From NCBI GenBank assembly GCA_012959765.1, contig DUCO01000018.1:15142-79141 (forward strand): a DNA stretch of 64,000 nt. Direction: 5' to 3'. Shown here one piece after another: positions 17,453 to 25,591 of the stretch; position 1 is the stretch's first letter; each line of letters starts with the position of its first letter. A program made the translations under genes and the position numbers. Origin of the DNA: Dehalococcoidia bacterium. GTDB lineage: Bacteria; Chloroflexota; Dehalococcoidia; Lucifugimonadales; Lucifugimonadaceae. The notes beneath the pieces are model-generated. The model was not told where the DNA came from. It made no database searches and worked only from the letters and a program-made list of their open reading frames with translations.

Positions 17453-18271
17453 CTAATCTTTGGCCAGAGATAGCGTGTAGACCCGGTTTTTAGGCGCTCC
17501 GGTGAGTTCGACTACTTGGTCGACGAGTGTTCGGCCTTTGATGCCTTCAGATTGCAACTTTTCAAGTTCGCTTTTGATCTGTTCGTCGGAGATTTCTTTT
17601 GGCGGAAGTTCGTTGCCACCTTCGATGACGATTACGAACTCGCCACGGGGTTCGCTGAAGTGGTCAATCGCTTGTTTCGCAGTTCCTCTAAAAGTTTCTT
17701 CGTAGAGTTTCGTTAGCTCTCGGCAGATGACGAGTTGGCGGTCTGGGAGCGTTTGTGCGATGTCGATGAGTGTTGCTTTGATTCGATGCGGCGATTCGTA
17801 GATGACAATGGGTCCCGGCTCGTTCAGGATGCCTGTGATCGCTTCGAGGCGATCTTTCTTTTTTCTTGGCAGAAATCCAAGGAACAGGAAGCGGTCGAAT
17901 GCCCAGCCGGTTATAGATAGGGCGGTGACGATTGCGGATGGTCCGGGTAGGGGGATTACGTCGTGGCCGGCTTCTACAGCGGCTGCTACTAGTGATGATC
18001 CGGGGTCGCTGATTCCGGGTGTGCCGGCGTCAGTGACAAGTGCGATATCGCTGTTGGCGAGTTTCGATATCAGGGAGTTGAGTCGTTCGGGCGTGGTGTG
18101 CTCGTGGAGGCTTTCGAGTTGGGGTGAGACTCCGAGATGGTTGAGCAGCTTACGGGTGACTCGGGTATCTTCGGCTGCTACTACAGGGATGGTCGAGAGG
18201 ACTTCTATGGCGCGCTTCGTCAGGTCGGACAGGTTGCCGATGGGGGTGGCGACGACGTAGAGGGTCGACAT
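17453..18271 (-). CDS. rsmI: 16S rRNA (cytidine1402-2'-O)-methyltransferase
   Basis: The 272-residue SAM-dependent tetrapyrrole-methylase-fold protein starts MSTLYVVATPIGNLSDLTKRA and contains AAEDTRVTRKLL, VTDAGTPGISDPG and PLPGPSA, all hallmarks of RsmI. It methylates the 2'-OH of C1402 in the decoding centre with RsmH. It starts three bases after the stop of lipA and is clearly co-transcribed with it. Confidence 0.95.
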   Translation of the reverse strand: MSTLYVVATPIGNLSDLTKRAIEVLSTIPVVAAEDTRVTRKLLNHLGVSPQLESLHEHTTPERLNSLISKLANSDIALVTDAGTPGISDPGSSLVAAAVEAGHDVIPLPGPSAIVTALSITGWAFDRFLFLGFLPRKKKDRLEAITGILNEPGPIVIYESPHRIKATLIDIAQTLPDRQLVICRELTKLYEETFRGTAKQAIDHFSEPRGEFVIVIEGGNELPPKEISDEQIKSELEKLQSEGIKGRTLVDQVVELTGAPKNRVYTLSLAKD

Positions 18272-18274
18272 CGA

Positions 18275-19213
18275 TTAGCTGCTGGCGATTGCAGACGCGT
18301 TGGCTGAATAGAGGATCTTGTCGATTGCGGCGTTGTGCTGGTCGTCAGCGTGGTACGAGCTGCGTACCAGCGGACCGGATGCAACGTGCTTGAAGCCCAT
18401 CTCGAGACCTGCTTCTTCGAGTTCCTTGAACTCTTCGGGACGATAGAACCGGATGATCGGGTGGTGACGTTTGGAGGGTCGCAAATACTGGCCAATGGTG
18501 AGCAGGTCGGTGTTGACTTCTCTGAGATCGGCCATCGTTTGGAGTAGTTCAGATTTGGTTTCGCCAAGTCCGACCATCATGCCGGATTTAGAAGGCATGA
18601 ACGGGTTGATTTCTTTTACTCGTTTCAGGAGTTCGAGTGAGATATCGTAGTTCCCGCGTGCTCGCACTTTCTTGAACACACGGCGCGTGGTTTCGATGTT
18701 GTGGTTCAGGACGTGCGGTTCGGCTTTTACGACGCGTTCAAGTGCTTCGAACTCGCCTTCAAAGTCGGGGATCAGTACTTCGATCTTGCAGTTCGGGTTC
18801 ATATGTCGAACCTGCTGGATCGTTTGTTCAAATATGCCAGAGCCGTAGTCAGGTAGATCGTCACGGTCGACAGAGGTGATGACCGTGTAGTTCAGTTCCA
18901 TCTGCTTGACGGTGTTGGCGACTCGAATTGGCTCTGCGAGGTCGACAGTTCCGGGCCAGCCGGTTTTTACGTTGCAGTAGGAGCAGGCTCGAGTGCAGGT
19001 GTCGCCGAGAATCATGAAAGTAGCGGTGCCGCGATCCCAGCATTCGCCTATGTTCGGGCAGGCGGCTTCTTCACAAACGGTGTTGAGGCTGGCCCCTTTG
19101 ATCTTCTTGCGAATCTCCAGGAAGTTTTCACCGCCGGGGGCTTTGACCTTGAACCAGTCGGGGAGCTTTCGCTCTCGTATTGGCGAGGCATTATTTTCTA
19201 TCTTAGAAACCAA
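18275..19213 (-). CDS. lipA: Lipoyl synthase
   Basis: The 312-residue radical-SAM enzyme has both clusters: auxiliary cysteines Cys47, Cys52 and Cys58 (CEEAACPNIGEC) and the radical SAM motif Cys73-x3-Cys77-x2-Cys80 (CTRACSYC). The C-terminal GPLVRSSYHAD holds the conserved serine ligand. It inserts two sulfurs into octanoyl groups of 2-oxoacid dehydrogenases and the glycine cleavage system. No lipB is seen beside it. It is the first gene of the minus-strand run. Confidence 0.96.
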   Translation of the reverse strand: MVSKIENNASPIRERKLPDWFKVKAPGGENFLEIRKKIKGASLNTVCEEAACPNIGECWDRGTATFMILGDTCTRACSYCNVKTGWPGTVDLAEPIRVANTVKQMELNYTVITSVDRDDLPDYGSGIFEQTIQQVRHMNPNCKIEVLIPDFEGEFEALERVVKAEPHVLNHNIETTRRVFKKVRARGNYDISLELLKRVKEINPFMPSKSGMMVGLGETKSELLQTMADLREVNTDLLTIGQYLRPSKRHHPIIRFYRPEEFKELEEAGLEMGFKHVASGPLVRSSYHADDQHNAAIDKILYSANASAIASS

Positions 19214-19279
19214 CGATTAATGTTCGATTCGAAATTAACTGAAATGAGCATCTGGTTGCCAATTAGTGCGCAACTGAGC

Positions 19280-19293
19280 CTGAACTAGTTCAG
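19280..19293. repeat. Type B intergenic palindrome (CTGAACTAGTTCAG)
   Basis: This is a perfect 14-base palindrome in the 163-base divergent gap between lipA and rlmD. It belongs to the family at 9360-9376 and 23874-23890 (CCTGAA-n5-TTCAGG), with half-like copies near 2409 and 6559. It could be a small dispersed repeat rather than an operator. Confidence 0.45.
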
Positions 19294-19376
19294 AATAACA
19301 GAGAGACAATCTAGTTTGATTCAATTTTTTTGGCATTGGTGACTGCTTAAATCAACGTCGAGGCACTGGTTTATGA

Positions 19377-20636
19377 ATGGGTAAACGAAAGCGCAGGCAG
19401 CGTTATAGCGGACCGGATTTGACGGAGCACGTCGATCTGAATCCGGGCGATAAATTCGAGATTACTCTCGGAGAGATGAACGACGCCGGCGATACAGTGA
19501 CCGATATCGATGATGCGCCCGTTGTTGTTTCTGGCGGGCTTCCCGGCGAAGTGGTTATCGCTGAGGTGCAGAAGCGATTTCCTGAACGTATTGCGGCAAA
19601 GGTCGCTCAGGTTCTGGAGCCGGCGGCTGAGCGTGTGGAGGTTGAGTGCAAGTATTTTCTTACCTGCAGCGGTTGCCAGTGGCAGCACGTTTCGTACGGG
19701 CACCAACTGCAGTTGAAGCGTGAGCGGGTGCAGCGCGAGATCGACGGGTACGAGAATCTTTCAGGCGTTGCGGTTGATCTGACGGTTGAGAGTGAGAAGA
19801 GGCTTCGATATCGAAATCATGGTCGATTCACTATCGGTAAATACGAGAATGCGGGCCAGGTTGGATACAAGAACATGGTTACCCGCCAGTTCGTGCGCAT
19901 CGAAGAATGTTTGTTGATGGACGAGAAGGTCAACGAGACTATAGCGCTTGTTCAGGACAAGATGGGCGGCCAGACGCAGATGTCGATTCGGGTTGGCGCC
20001 AACACGGATTCGATGCTGGTTCAGCCGCGGATGAATATTTCAGGTTTGAATCTTGTTACCGGCGAGCAGCACTACGAGGAAGAAGTTCGTGGCTCTCGGT
20101 TCAGGGTTGCCGCTTCTTCGTTCTTCCAGGTGAATACCGGGCAGCTTTCGAAGGCTGTTGACGAGGTTCGAGAGTTACTGGAACTGGATGGCAGCGAGGT
20201 GATGATCGATGCGTACTGTGGCGTTGGTGTTTTCGCCGTTCTTATTTCGCCTTACGTGAAACGAGTGGTTGGCATTGAAGAGTCGGCTTCGGCGATCGAA
20301 GATGCCGGGTTGAACTTGAATGGTGCGACTAACGTTGAGTTTATCGAGGGTAAGACTGAGCACGTTCTGGCTGATTGGGATCAGGATGTCGACGTGCTGC
20401 TGCTCGATCCCCCGCGGGTCGGGTGTCACCCTGATGTGCTGGACTCTGTGAAGAAGCTGAAGCCGAAGAAAGTACTGATGGTTTCGTGCGAGCCGGCCGC
20501 AATGGCTCGGGATTTAGATTTGCTTTGCGAGGGCGGGATGTACAAGTTGGAGACACTGCGACCGGTGGATATGTTTCCACAAACTCGGCACGTCGAAACG
20601 ATCAGCATGCTCACGTTGCAGGAATCTCGGGATTAA
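19377..20636 (+). CDS. rlmD: 23S rRNA (uracil-5-)-methyltransferase, RlmD/RumA type
   Basis: The 419-residue protein has an N-terminal TRAM domain and iron-sulfur cysteines Cys91, Cys97 and Cys100 (CKYFLTCSGCQW), with a fourth expected further on. The SAM-binding segment is MIDAYCGVGVFAVLIS. LDPPRVGCHPDV and the catalytic cysteine in VSCEPAAMARDL complete the RumA/TrmA pattern. It makes 5-methyluridine in 23S rRNA. The exact position (U1939 or U747 type) is not certain, so the symbol is by best fit. It leads the plus-strand run to maf and tatBC. Confidence 0.9.
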   Translation: MGKRKRRQRYSGPDLTEHVDLNPGDKFEITLGEMNDAGDTVTDIDDAPVVVSGGLPGEVVIAEVQKRFPERIAAKVAQVLEPAAERVEVECKYFLTCSGCQWQHVSYGHQLQLKRERVQREIDGYENLSGVAVDLTVESEKRLRYRNHGRFTIGKYENAGQVGYKNMVTRQFVRIEECLLMDEKVNETIALVQDKMGGQTQMSIRVGANTDSMLVQPRMNISGLNLVTGEQHYEEEVRGSRFRVAASSFFQVNTGQLSKAVDEVRELLELDGSEVMIDAYCGVGVFAVLISPYVKRVVGIEESASAIEDAGLNLNGATNVEFIEGKTEHVLADWDQDVDVLLLDPPRVGCHPDVLDSVKKLKPKKVLMVSCEPAAMARDLDLLCEGGMYKLETLRPVDMFPQTRHVETISMLTLQESRD

Positions 20637-20641
20637 CGGAA

Positions 20642-21298
20642 TTGGCGATTCTAGATTCGAGCCAAAACAGACTGATTCTCGCGAGCGGTTCACCGCGCCG
20701 GGCAGAGATTCTCGGTGAGGCAGGTGTTCAGATCGATGTAGTTCCTGCGTCGGTGGACGAAGAAGAATTGCTTGCTTCTGGTGGTGATCTGGTCGATGCG
20801 GTTCAGTTGCTTGCATTGGCCAAGGCTACGTCGATTGCTGAATCTCGACCGGGTGAGTACGTGCTGGGTGCCGATACGATTGTTGTGCTTGATGGTGAGG
20901 AGCTAGGAAAACCAGAGTCGGCGAGCCATGCTGCTGAGATGTTGAGTCGTTTGAGCGGGCGAAGTCACGTTGTCACCACTGGGGTGGCGATAATCAGTCC
21001 CTCTGGAGAAACTCGCACAAAATTCGTCAGTACTACGGTGATGTTCCGTACGCTGGATGATGGGGCGATTGCAAAGTACGTTTCTTCGGGTTCGCCTTTG
21101 GATAAGGCCGGAGGTTACGGTATTCAGGATCGGTCGTTCGCGCCGGTTGCGAGTTACGATGTGTGTTATTTGAACGTTGTTGGGCTGCCAATGTGTGCAA
21201 CAAGTGAACTGCTAAAAGAATCGGGATTCCTGAAAGTCGTTGGGCTTTCTTGTTCTGGGCACGCGGGTTTTAGCGACGCCGAGTTGAGGTCGTTGTAA
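20642..21298 (+). CDS. maf: Maf family nucleoside triphosphate pyrophosphatase
   Basis: The start is placed at TTG 20642, giving 218 residues beginning MAILDSSQNRLILASGSPRR; a longer frame to 20486 overlaps rlmD without family similarity. SGSPRR, GADTIVVLDGEELGKP and DKAGGYGIQD are the Maf motifs. The enzyme hydrolyses dTTP, UTP or modified nucleotides to monophosphates and is linked to septum control. It begins five bases after rlmD; its stop overlaps the tatB ATG as TAATG. Confidence 0.92.
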   Translation: MAILDSSQNRLILASGSPRRAEILGEAGVQIDVVPASVDEEELLASGGDLVDAVQLLALAKATSIAESRPGEYVLGADTIVVLDGEELGKPESASHAAEMLSRLSGRSHVVTTGVAIISPSGETRTKFVSTTVMFRTLDDGAIAKYVSSGSPLDKAGGYGIQDRSFAPVASYDVCYLNVVGLPMCATSELLKESGFLKVVGLSCSGHAGFSDAELRSL

Positions 21299-21795
21299 TG
21301 ACCTTCTTCGGGCTTGGCGGATTCGAGGTTCTTGTAATTGGGGCCATAGCGCTGTTTGTGCTTGGTCCGAAGCGCTTGATCGAAGGCATTCGAGATGGAC
21401 GCAAGGTTTACACCGATTTAAAGCGCCAGCGGGACGCGCTACAGACCCTGATCACTGAGGCGATCGATCTTGAGGATCTGAAAAAGCAGATTGATGTCGA
21501 GGGTGTAAAAGAGAGCGTTAAGTCGCTTGAAGAGGATCTGGCACTTGACCAGGTGGCCGAGGATGTGAAGGCGGTGAAATCACTGGCCAAGGGTTCTGTT
21601 ACTCGAGAATGGAAGTCAACTCGACCGCCGGTGAAAGTTGATCCGGAGATACGGGATTCGATTCCAGATCTGGATATATCTGGTGATGATGACAAGGATG
21701 TTTTGGGGTCGAAACTTACGCCGGAGCCTGATGCTGAACCTGATGGCGAAGCCGAGGCGAGTGCCGGTGCGGAATCTGACGAGGTGAAGTCTTGA
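21298..21795 (+). CDS. tatB: Sec-independent translocase protein TatB-like
   Basis: The 165-residue protein has one N-terminal membrane helix (FEVLVIGAIALFVLGPKRL), the LGP hinge and an amphipathic helix. A long charged tail ends in an Asp/Glu/Pro-rich stretch. The long acidic tail and position directly before tatC favour TatB over TatA. It forms the twin-arginine receptor with TatC. Start overlaps maf; stop overlaps the tatC TTG by TTGA. The separate gene at 22599-22796 supplies the TatA type. Confidence 0.88.
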   Translation: MTFFGLGGFEVLVIGAIALFVLGPKRLIEGIRDGRKVYTDLKRQRDALQTLITEAIDLEDLKKQIDVEGVKESVKSLEEDLALDQVAEDVKAVKSLAKGSVTREWKSTRPPVKVDPEIRDSIPDLDISGDDDKDVLGSKLTPEPDAEPDGEAEASAGAESDEVKS

Positions 21796-22520
21796 ACGGC
21801 AACGCCATGTCGGTTCTGGGCCACATGAACGAACTGAAACGACGTTTGTTCCGTGTGGCGATAGTTGCGGTGATATTCATCGTAATTGCGCTCGTTAACT
21901 TCTCGTGGATCTTCGAGCGATTCACTGCTGATACGCGAGAGTTGATTGAGGCGGCCGGTGGAGACATTATTCAACTGACGCTCACCGAGGCGTGGGTGGC
22001 TGCAGCGAAGTTGGCGGTGATGGTGGGACTTACCGCTGCATTGCCTTACTTCCTTTGGGAGATGACTCGATTCTTCCGGCCGGGTATGAAATCTGGCGAA
22101 CGGAAATACGTTTATCTACTAATTCCCGGTGCACTGATTTCGTTCGCCATCGGAGCCACGTTCGCTTACGTGGTGCTAATCCCGCGCTTGTTCGAATTCA
22201 TGCTGGATTTCCAGAGTGATCTGGCGTTGCCACAGATCACCACTGCTTCGGTTGTTTCGATGACGGTTGGGATAGTGTTCTGGCTTGGAACGATATTTGA
22301 ATTGCCGATTGTGATGTTCTTGTTCGCAAAAATCGATCTGCTTCGATCAAGTTGGGTGATCAAAAAAATCCGCTGGATGATTTTGATTGCGTTCATTTTT
22401 GGGGCTGCTGTAACCCCGACGGATCCCGTTTCACAGGTGTTTGTTGCAATACCGGTGATGGCGCTATTTGGAATTGGACTGGGCCTCGTGATGTTGGCCG
22501 AGCGAGGGCGCGACGATTAG
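21792..22520 (+). CDS. tatC: Sec-independent protein translocase TatC
   Basis: The protein is 242 residues from TTG 21792, or 237 from ATG 21807 (MSVLGHMNELKRRLFRVAI); the latter fits the family start better. Six membrane helices are visible, with the HMNELKRRL N-terminus that binds the twin-arginine signal and a FFRPGMKSGERKY loop. It recognises folded, cofactor-bearing exported proteins. A small GGACGC/GCGTCC hairpin lies at the stop codon (22519-22541) but lacks a T-run. Confidence 0.95.
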   Translation: MNGNAMSVLGHMNELKRRLFRVAIVAVIFIVIALVNFSWIFERFTADTRELIEAAGGDIIQLTLTEAWVAAAKLAVMVGLTAALPYFLWEMTRFFRPGMKSGERKYVYLLIPGALISFAIGATFAYVVLIPRLFEFMLDFQSDLALPQITTASVVSMTVGIVFWLGTIFELPIVMFLFAKIDLLRSSWVIKKIRWMILIAFIFGAAVTPTDPVSQVFVAIPVMALFGIGLGLVMLAERGRDD

Positions 22521-22598
22521 GACGCTGCGTGTCGGCGTCCTGAAGTAATTCGTGCTTGATGGATTGGCGAGTTGTCGGTCGGTCGAGGCTTCGACTAA

Positions 22599-22796
22599 CT
22601 AACTGGATTTAGCGTCGTCAGTCTCGTCGCCAGTGTCGGCATCGGACTTTTCGTCCTTGGAGCCGATGGCGGATTTGAACTCGTTGATCGCCTGTCCCAT
22701 GCCTTTGCCGACCTGCGGCAGTTTGCCTACTCCGAAGAGGAGCAAGACGATAACGAGGATGAGGGCGATTTGCCAGATGCCAAAGTTCTGGAACAC
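22599..22796 (-). CDS. tatA: Sec-independent translocase protein TatA/TatE
   Basis: The 65-residue protein has one helix (IWQIALILVIVLLLFGVGKLP), the FGxxKLP hinge and GKGMGQAINEFKSAIG amphipathic helix, then a short acidic tail. This is a canonical TatA pore subunit. It converges on tatC from the opposite strand 78 bases away, so the three Tat genes are adjacent but in two transcription units. Confidence 0.94.
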   Translation of the reverse strand: MFQNFGIWQIALILVIVLLLFGVGKLPQVGKGMGQAINEFKSAIGSKDEKSDADTGDETDDAKSS

Positions 22797-22941
22797 AGAT
22801 AAAACTCCGAAGTGTCCCGGTTTGTTGTGGGACTTGGTTGAATGAACCGAGGTTCGGCTTCAAGTATACGCCGAGAGTAATTTTTCGCCTAACGTTCGTG
22901 TGAGAGTTTTCGGAGGATTACTGGATCTAACGTGTTCCGGG

Positions 22942-23601
22942 CTAACCCATGTATCGCCAGACGGCGATTACTCTGCTTAGAACTTCTATGTCGGTAGACG
23001 GGAACGTCATTGCCTGCATCTGAGTGTTTGCCGGTTCCAGTCTGGTTCGGGGGCCTTCTGAGTAGAAGTGCTTGAGCGTCGTCGTGTTGTCTGACTTGAT
23101 CCGAACGGCTGCCATCTGACCGTTTCGAACGTATGTCGCCTGTTCCATGATGACGAGATCGCCATCAGAGATCAGCGCATCGATCATCGACTCACCACGT
23201 ACCTTGAGGGCGTAGACGCCTTCTCCGGTGCCGGTGATCGCCTGTGGAAGGTCGATAAGTTCTGATCCTGAGAGATCGGACCAAGTGTCGTTTTCCGGCA
23301 TTGGGAACGGAGAACCTGCTGCGATTGTGCCGAGTAGCGGAACTGCGACGGTGTCGATGCTAACCGGTGGGGCGGGCTCGTCGATCCGCTGGTTCGCAAG
23401 GCTGAGCCCGCGTGATACTTCAGAGTGGCGGTTGAGATAGCCGCTTTCCTTGAGCCTGTCGAGATTATAGGAGACGACCGAGGTCGAGCTGATTTCACAG
23501 CCGCCCTGGATGTCACGGACGGTAGGCGGGTAGTCGTGTTCGTCGATGAACTCTTCAATAAACGACAGGATCGTGAGTTGTTTCTCGGAGAGTTTTTTCA
23601 T
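22942..23601 (-). CDS. lexA: LexA SOS repressor
   Basis: The 219-residue protein has an N-terminal winged helix (SEKQLTILSFIEEF, PPTVRDIQ, SSTSVVSYNLDRL). The self-cleavage site is Ala95-Gly96 (GTIAAGSPFP), with catalytic Ser138 (VRGESMID) and Lys177 (TTLKHFY). It represses DNA-damage genes and is cleaved when stimulated by RecA. The N-terminal helix-turn-helix is a little unusual (DIQGGCEISST), but the family is clear. Its upstream region carries a good promoter flanked by two LexA-box-like sites, so autoregulation is likely. Confidence 0.95.
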   Translation of the reverse strand: MKKLSEKQLTILSFIEEFIDEHDYPPTVRDIQGGCEISSTSVVSYNLDRLKESGYLNRHSEVSRGLSLANQRIDEPAPPVSIDTVAVPLLGTIAAGSPFPMPENDTWSDLSGSELIDLPQAITGTGEGVYALKVRGESMIDALISDGDLVIMEQATYVRNGQMAAVRIKSDNTTTLKHFYSEGPRTRLEPANTQMQAMTFPSTDIEVLSRVIAVWRYMG

Positions 23602-23664
23602 CTAACTGTTTCCTGACTCTTTGTTTCGGAGCCGCGCGGTGAAGTTACTGGGACGTATGTATTG

Positions 23665-23743
23665 GCACTAATGTTCTGAAAAATATCAGGCGTTGATCTC
23701 CCGTGTCAATTGGCGGTGTCACCGAATTGCGATCATAAGTTCG
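23665..23743 (-). promoter_or_regulatory. lexA promoter with two candidate LexA operators
   Basis: On the minus strand a TTGACA -35 (23709-23704) and TATTTT -10 (23685-23680) are 18 bases apart. Upstream lies CGAACTTATGATCG (23743-23730), nine of ten matches to the Gram-positive box CGAAC-n4-GTTCG. Over the expected transcription start lies GAACATTAGTGC (23676-23665), seven of eight matches to GAAC-n4-GTTC. The layout fits autorepression of lexA. Confidence 0.6.
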
Positions 23744-23818
23744 GATGCGAGCATTTTTTGGGGGATCGGGTGTTTGAGGGAATTGTTTTGTTGAATAGCT
23801 GTGAGGTTCGCCTGTGCA

Positions 23819-23897
23819 TTCCCCCTCAACCTAGCCTTCTCCTCAGGGAGAAGGGATTAGGGGTGTGACGGACCCTGAAATGAATTCAGGATGACAG
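23819..23897. repeat. Composite of type A and type B intergenic palindromes
   Basis: Here both repeat types sit side by side. CCTTCTCC...GGAGAAGG (23835-23854) is within a CCCTCAACCTAGCC context like that at 7131. CCTGAA-atgaa-TTCAGG followed by ATGACA is at 23874-23890. Between lexA and the lipoprotein pseudogene nothing else is seen apart from the lexA control region. Confidence 0.6.
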
Positions 23898-23931
23898 CGG
23901 AGTCAATTAGGTTGGCGGGGTGGTGCGTTAT

Positions 23932-24686
23932 TTACGGAGCGCCGGGTAGGGATTCGCAGGGTGTGCCGTCGTTACCGCCATCTAGCTGATGTGGGTCGTC
24001 GTTTGGGCCACCTGCCGCGATGAAGAAGTTTTGGGCGTCTGCCCATGTTGTGAAGTCTCCGCAATTGCGATCTTCGCCGAAGGGATCGAACCCAGACAAC
24101 GTTGTTGCAGTTGGAGCAGGCGCACTGGTGGCTGTCGGATTGGGAGTACTTGTGACGATCGGGGTTGGCGAAGCGGTGGGCGGAGCGGACGCGGTTGGGT
24201 GTTGGCATTAGAGACGGTGGTGCAGTGATGTGCGGAGTAGGTGTTGGTGTTGCCACGGTGCTTGTCGGCGAAGGTGTCGATTGCGCCGCACCGGGTACTG
24301 AGGTTGCAGTAGCTGGAACAGTTGTAGGCAGAATGACGGGGGCTGGAGTTGACGTAGGGCTGGTGGCAGCTGGAGCGGGCAGCGAGTTCGGGCGAGGGGC
24401 GTTCGGTGTTGGCGTTGGAGCTGATTGTGTTGCGGTGGGTGTTAGCCCTGCCGGATCATCAGCTGGTTAAACCTCTGGAGTCGCCGTTGGAGTGGCTGTC
24501 ACTACGACGGTTTCGTAGATGATGATTGGAGTGGTTGTGGATTGAGATGCTGCTTCAGCTGAAGGTGTGTCGCCGACGCTTGTCGAAGCTGAGCCGCAGG
24601 CGGCCAAAAGGAACGCGGTTAACCAGTGCCAACCCGAGCAGGAACGCTCTACTAGTGCTGGTGACCCGAGTGATCGTGCGCTGCAT
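23932..24686 (-). pseudogene. Lipoprotein with Pro/Thr-rich linker and C-terminal excalibur domain, broken
   Basis: From ATG 24686 a signal peptide reads MQRTITRVTSTSRAFLLGLA; a one-base shift near 24614-24623 is needed to reach the lipobox LLAAC. The linker then keeps one frame for more than 100 codons of Pro/Thr/Ala repeats, apart from an in-frame TAA at 24467-24469. A second shift near 24191-24206 leads into FDPFGEDRNCGDF...GTPCESLPG, an excalibur calcium-binding-like domain, ending TAA at 23932. Intact, it would be a surface lipoprotein. Two shifts and a stop argue for a decayed gene, though homopolymer-type sequencing errors cannot be excluded. It overlaps the His-rich gene by 35 bases. 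Confidence 0.65.
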
Positions 24687-25251
24687 GGTCGTGCCCGGCA
24701 TGCGGGTCGAACGCAAGAGAATCCGGAAGAGGCGCTGGAATGGACTGTTCGTGACCATGCGAAGGGTCCTGGCCTGCTCCCGGGTGGGTGGGGTGATCAC
24801 CGAAGGAGATGCCTTCGAGCTGGTCGGGCGGGCCTCCGACAGCTTCGGCCTGACCGAACGCCACGTAGTGCGGCGGTTCGCCTTCAAAGACGAGATATGC
24901 GGATTGTTCGGTCGAGAGCGACTCATGGCCGCCGAACCATACAACGAGAGGGCCGTTCACCATTTGAATGGGGCCATCTTTTGCGGGTCTTTTTACGTTT
25001 TCGTCGATTTCACCGGTTCCAGCGGGGCCTACTCCCCATTTTGATGGACCTTCGAAATCGCCAGGAACGACGAATCGCCAACGAGGAAGCAGTCCTTTCC
25101 ATGGGGCTACTTCGACCGCGACACGATTCTCCACGCCTTCGAAAGGATGGTGAATTCGCCAGTTGTACTGGGTGTCGTCGGATTCAGACGAGGGACCGGG
25201 CCGATGAGTGTCGGCCGCATGGTCGTGGGAGTTTTCTGGACCCTGAGTCAA
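24652..25251 (-). CDS. Hypothetical protein with His-rich C-terminus
   Basis: This 199-residue frame was chosen over a longer plus-strand one because its composition is protein-like and its strand matches its neighbours. It has His-rich ends: NSHDHAADTHRPG near the N-terminus and HAGHDHAAHDHSGHQH at the C-terminus. The middle contains Trp/Gly/Pro-rich segments (GLLPRWRFVVPGDFEGPSKWG). No signal peptide or known domain is seen. The histidine clusters suggest metal (zinc, nickel, copper) binding or storage. It lies directly after rpsT, 14 bases away. Confidence 0.5.
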   Translation of the reverse strand: MTQGPENSHDHAADTHRPGPSSESDDTQYNWRIHHPFEGVENRVAVEVAPWKGLLPRWRFVVPGDFEGPSKWGVGPAGTGEIDENVKRPAKDGPIQMVNGPLVVWFGGHESLSTEQSAYLVFEGEPPHYVAFGQAEAVGGPPDQLEGISFGDHPTHPGAGQDPSHGHEQSIPAPLPDSLAFDPHAGHDHAAHDHSGHQH

Positions 25252-25265
25252 AGGGTTATCCCAAT

Positions 25266-25523
25266 TTAGCTAGAAAGCTTGTTGTACTGCTTGGTGAGTC
25301 GAGACTTCTTGCGAGCAGCATTGTTTCGGTGCAGAACGCCCTTGGTTACTGCCTGGTCGAGGGCAGAAATGGCGTTTTTGAGTGTCGAGTCCGACTCGTC
25401 AGATTTCGAACCGTCTGCGATCACTTCAGTGGCAGCTCGAACTCGGCTTCGGGTGAACGATCGTGCTGATCGGTTTCGGTCGGCTTTGCGGGTTTGAGCG
25501 CGCAAAGTTTTAGCGGCGGGCAT
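25266..25523 (-). CDS. rpsT: 30S ribosomal protein S20
   Basis: The 85-residue basic helical protein begins MPAAKTLRAQTRKADRNRSARS and ends with the NNAARKKSRLTKQYNKL helix. Length and pattern fit S20, which binds the 5' domain of 16S rRNA. It stands alone, as rpsT usually does, 68 bases downstream of rel on the same strand. Confidence 0.93.
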   Translation of the reverse strand: MPAAKTLRAQTRKADRNRSARSFTRSRVRAATEVIADGSKSDESDSTLKNAISALDQAVTKGVLHRNNAARKKSRLTKQYNKLSS

Positions 25524-25591
25524 TGATGTTCCTTGATAACTGTTCTAATTGCGGTGAATGTGATTTTTTCGGAATTGAAGGATTCATATCA

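Noticed and set aside
22519-22541. Intrinsic terminator after tatC
   Set aside because: A 7-bp GGACGC-type hairpin is there but no T-run follows, so it is mentioned only in the tatC entry.
24567-25469. Plus-strand open frame of 300 residues
   Set aside because: Arg/Gly/Pro-rich with no domain, antisense to the His-rich gene and rpsT; S20 on the minus strand is certain, so this is a shadow.
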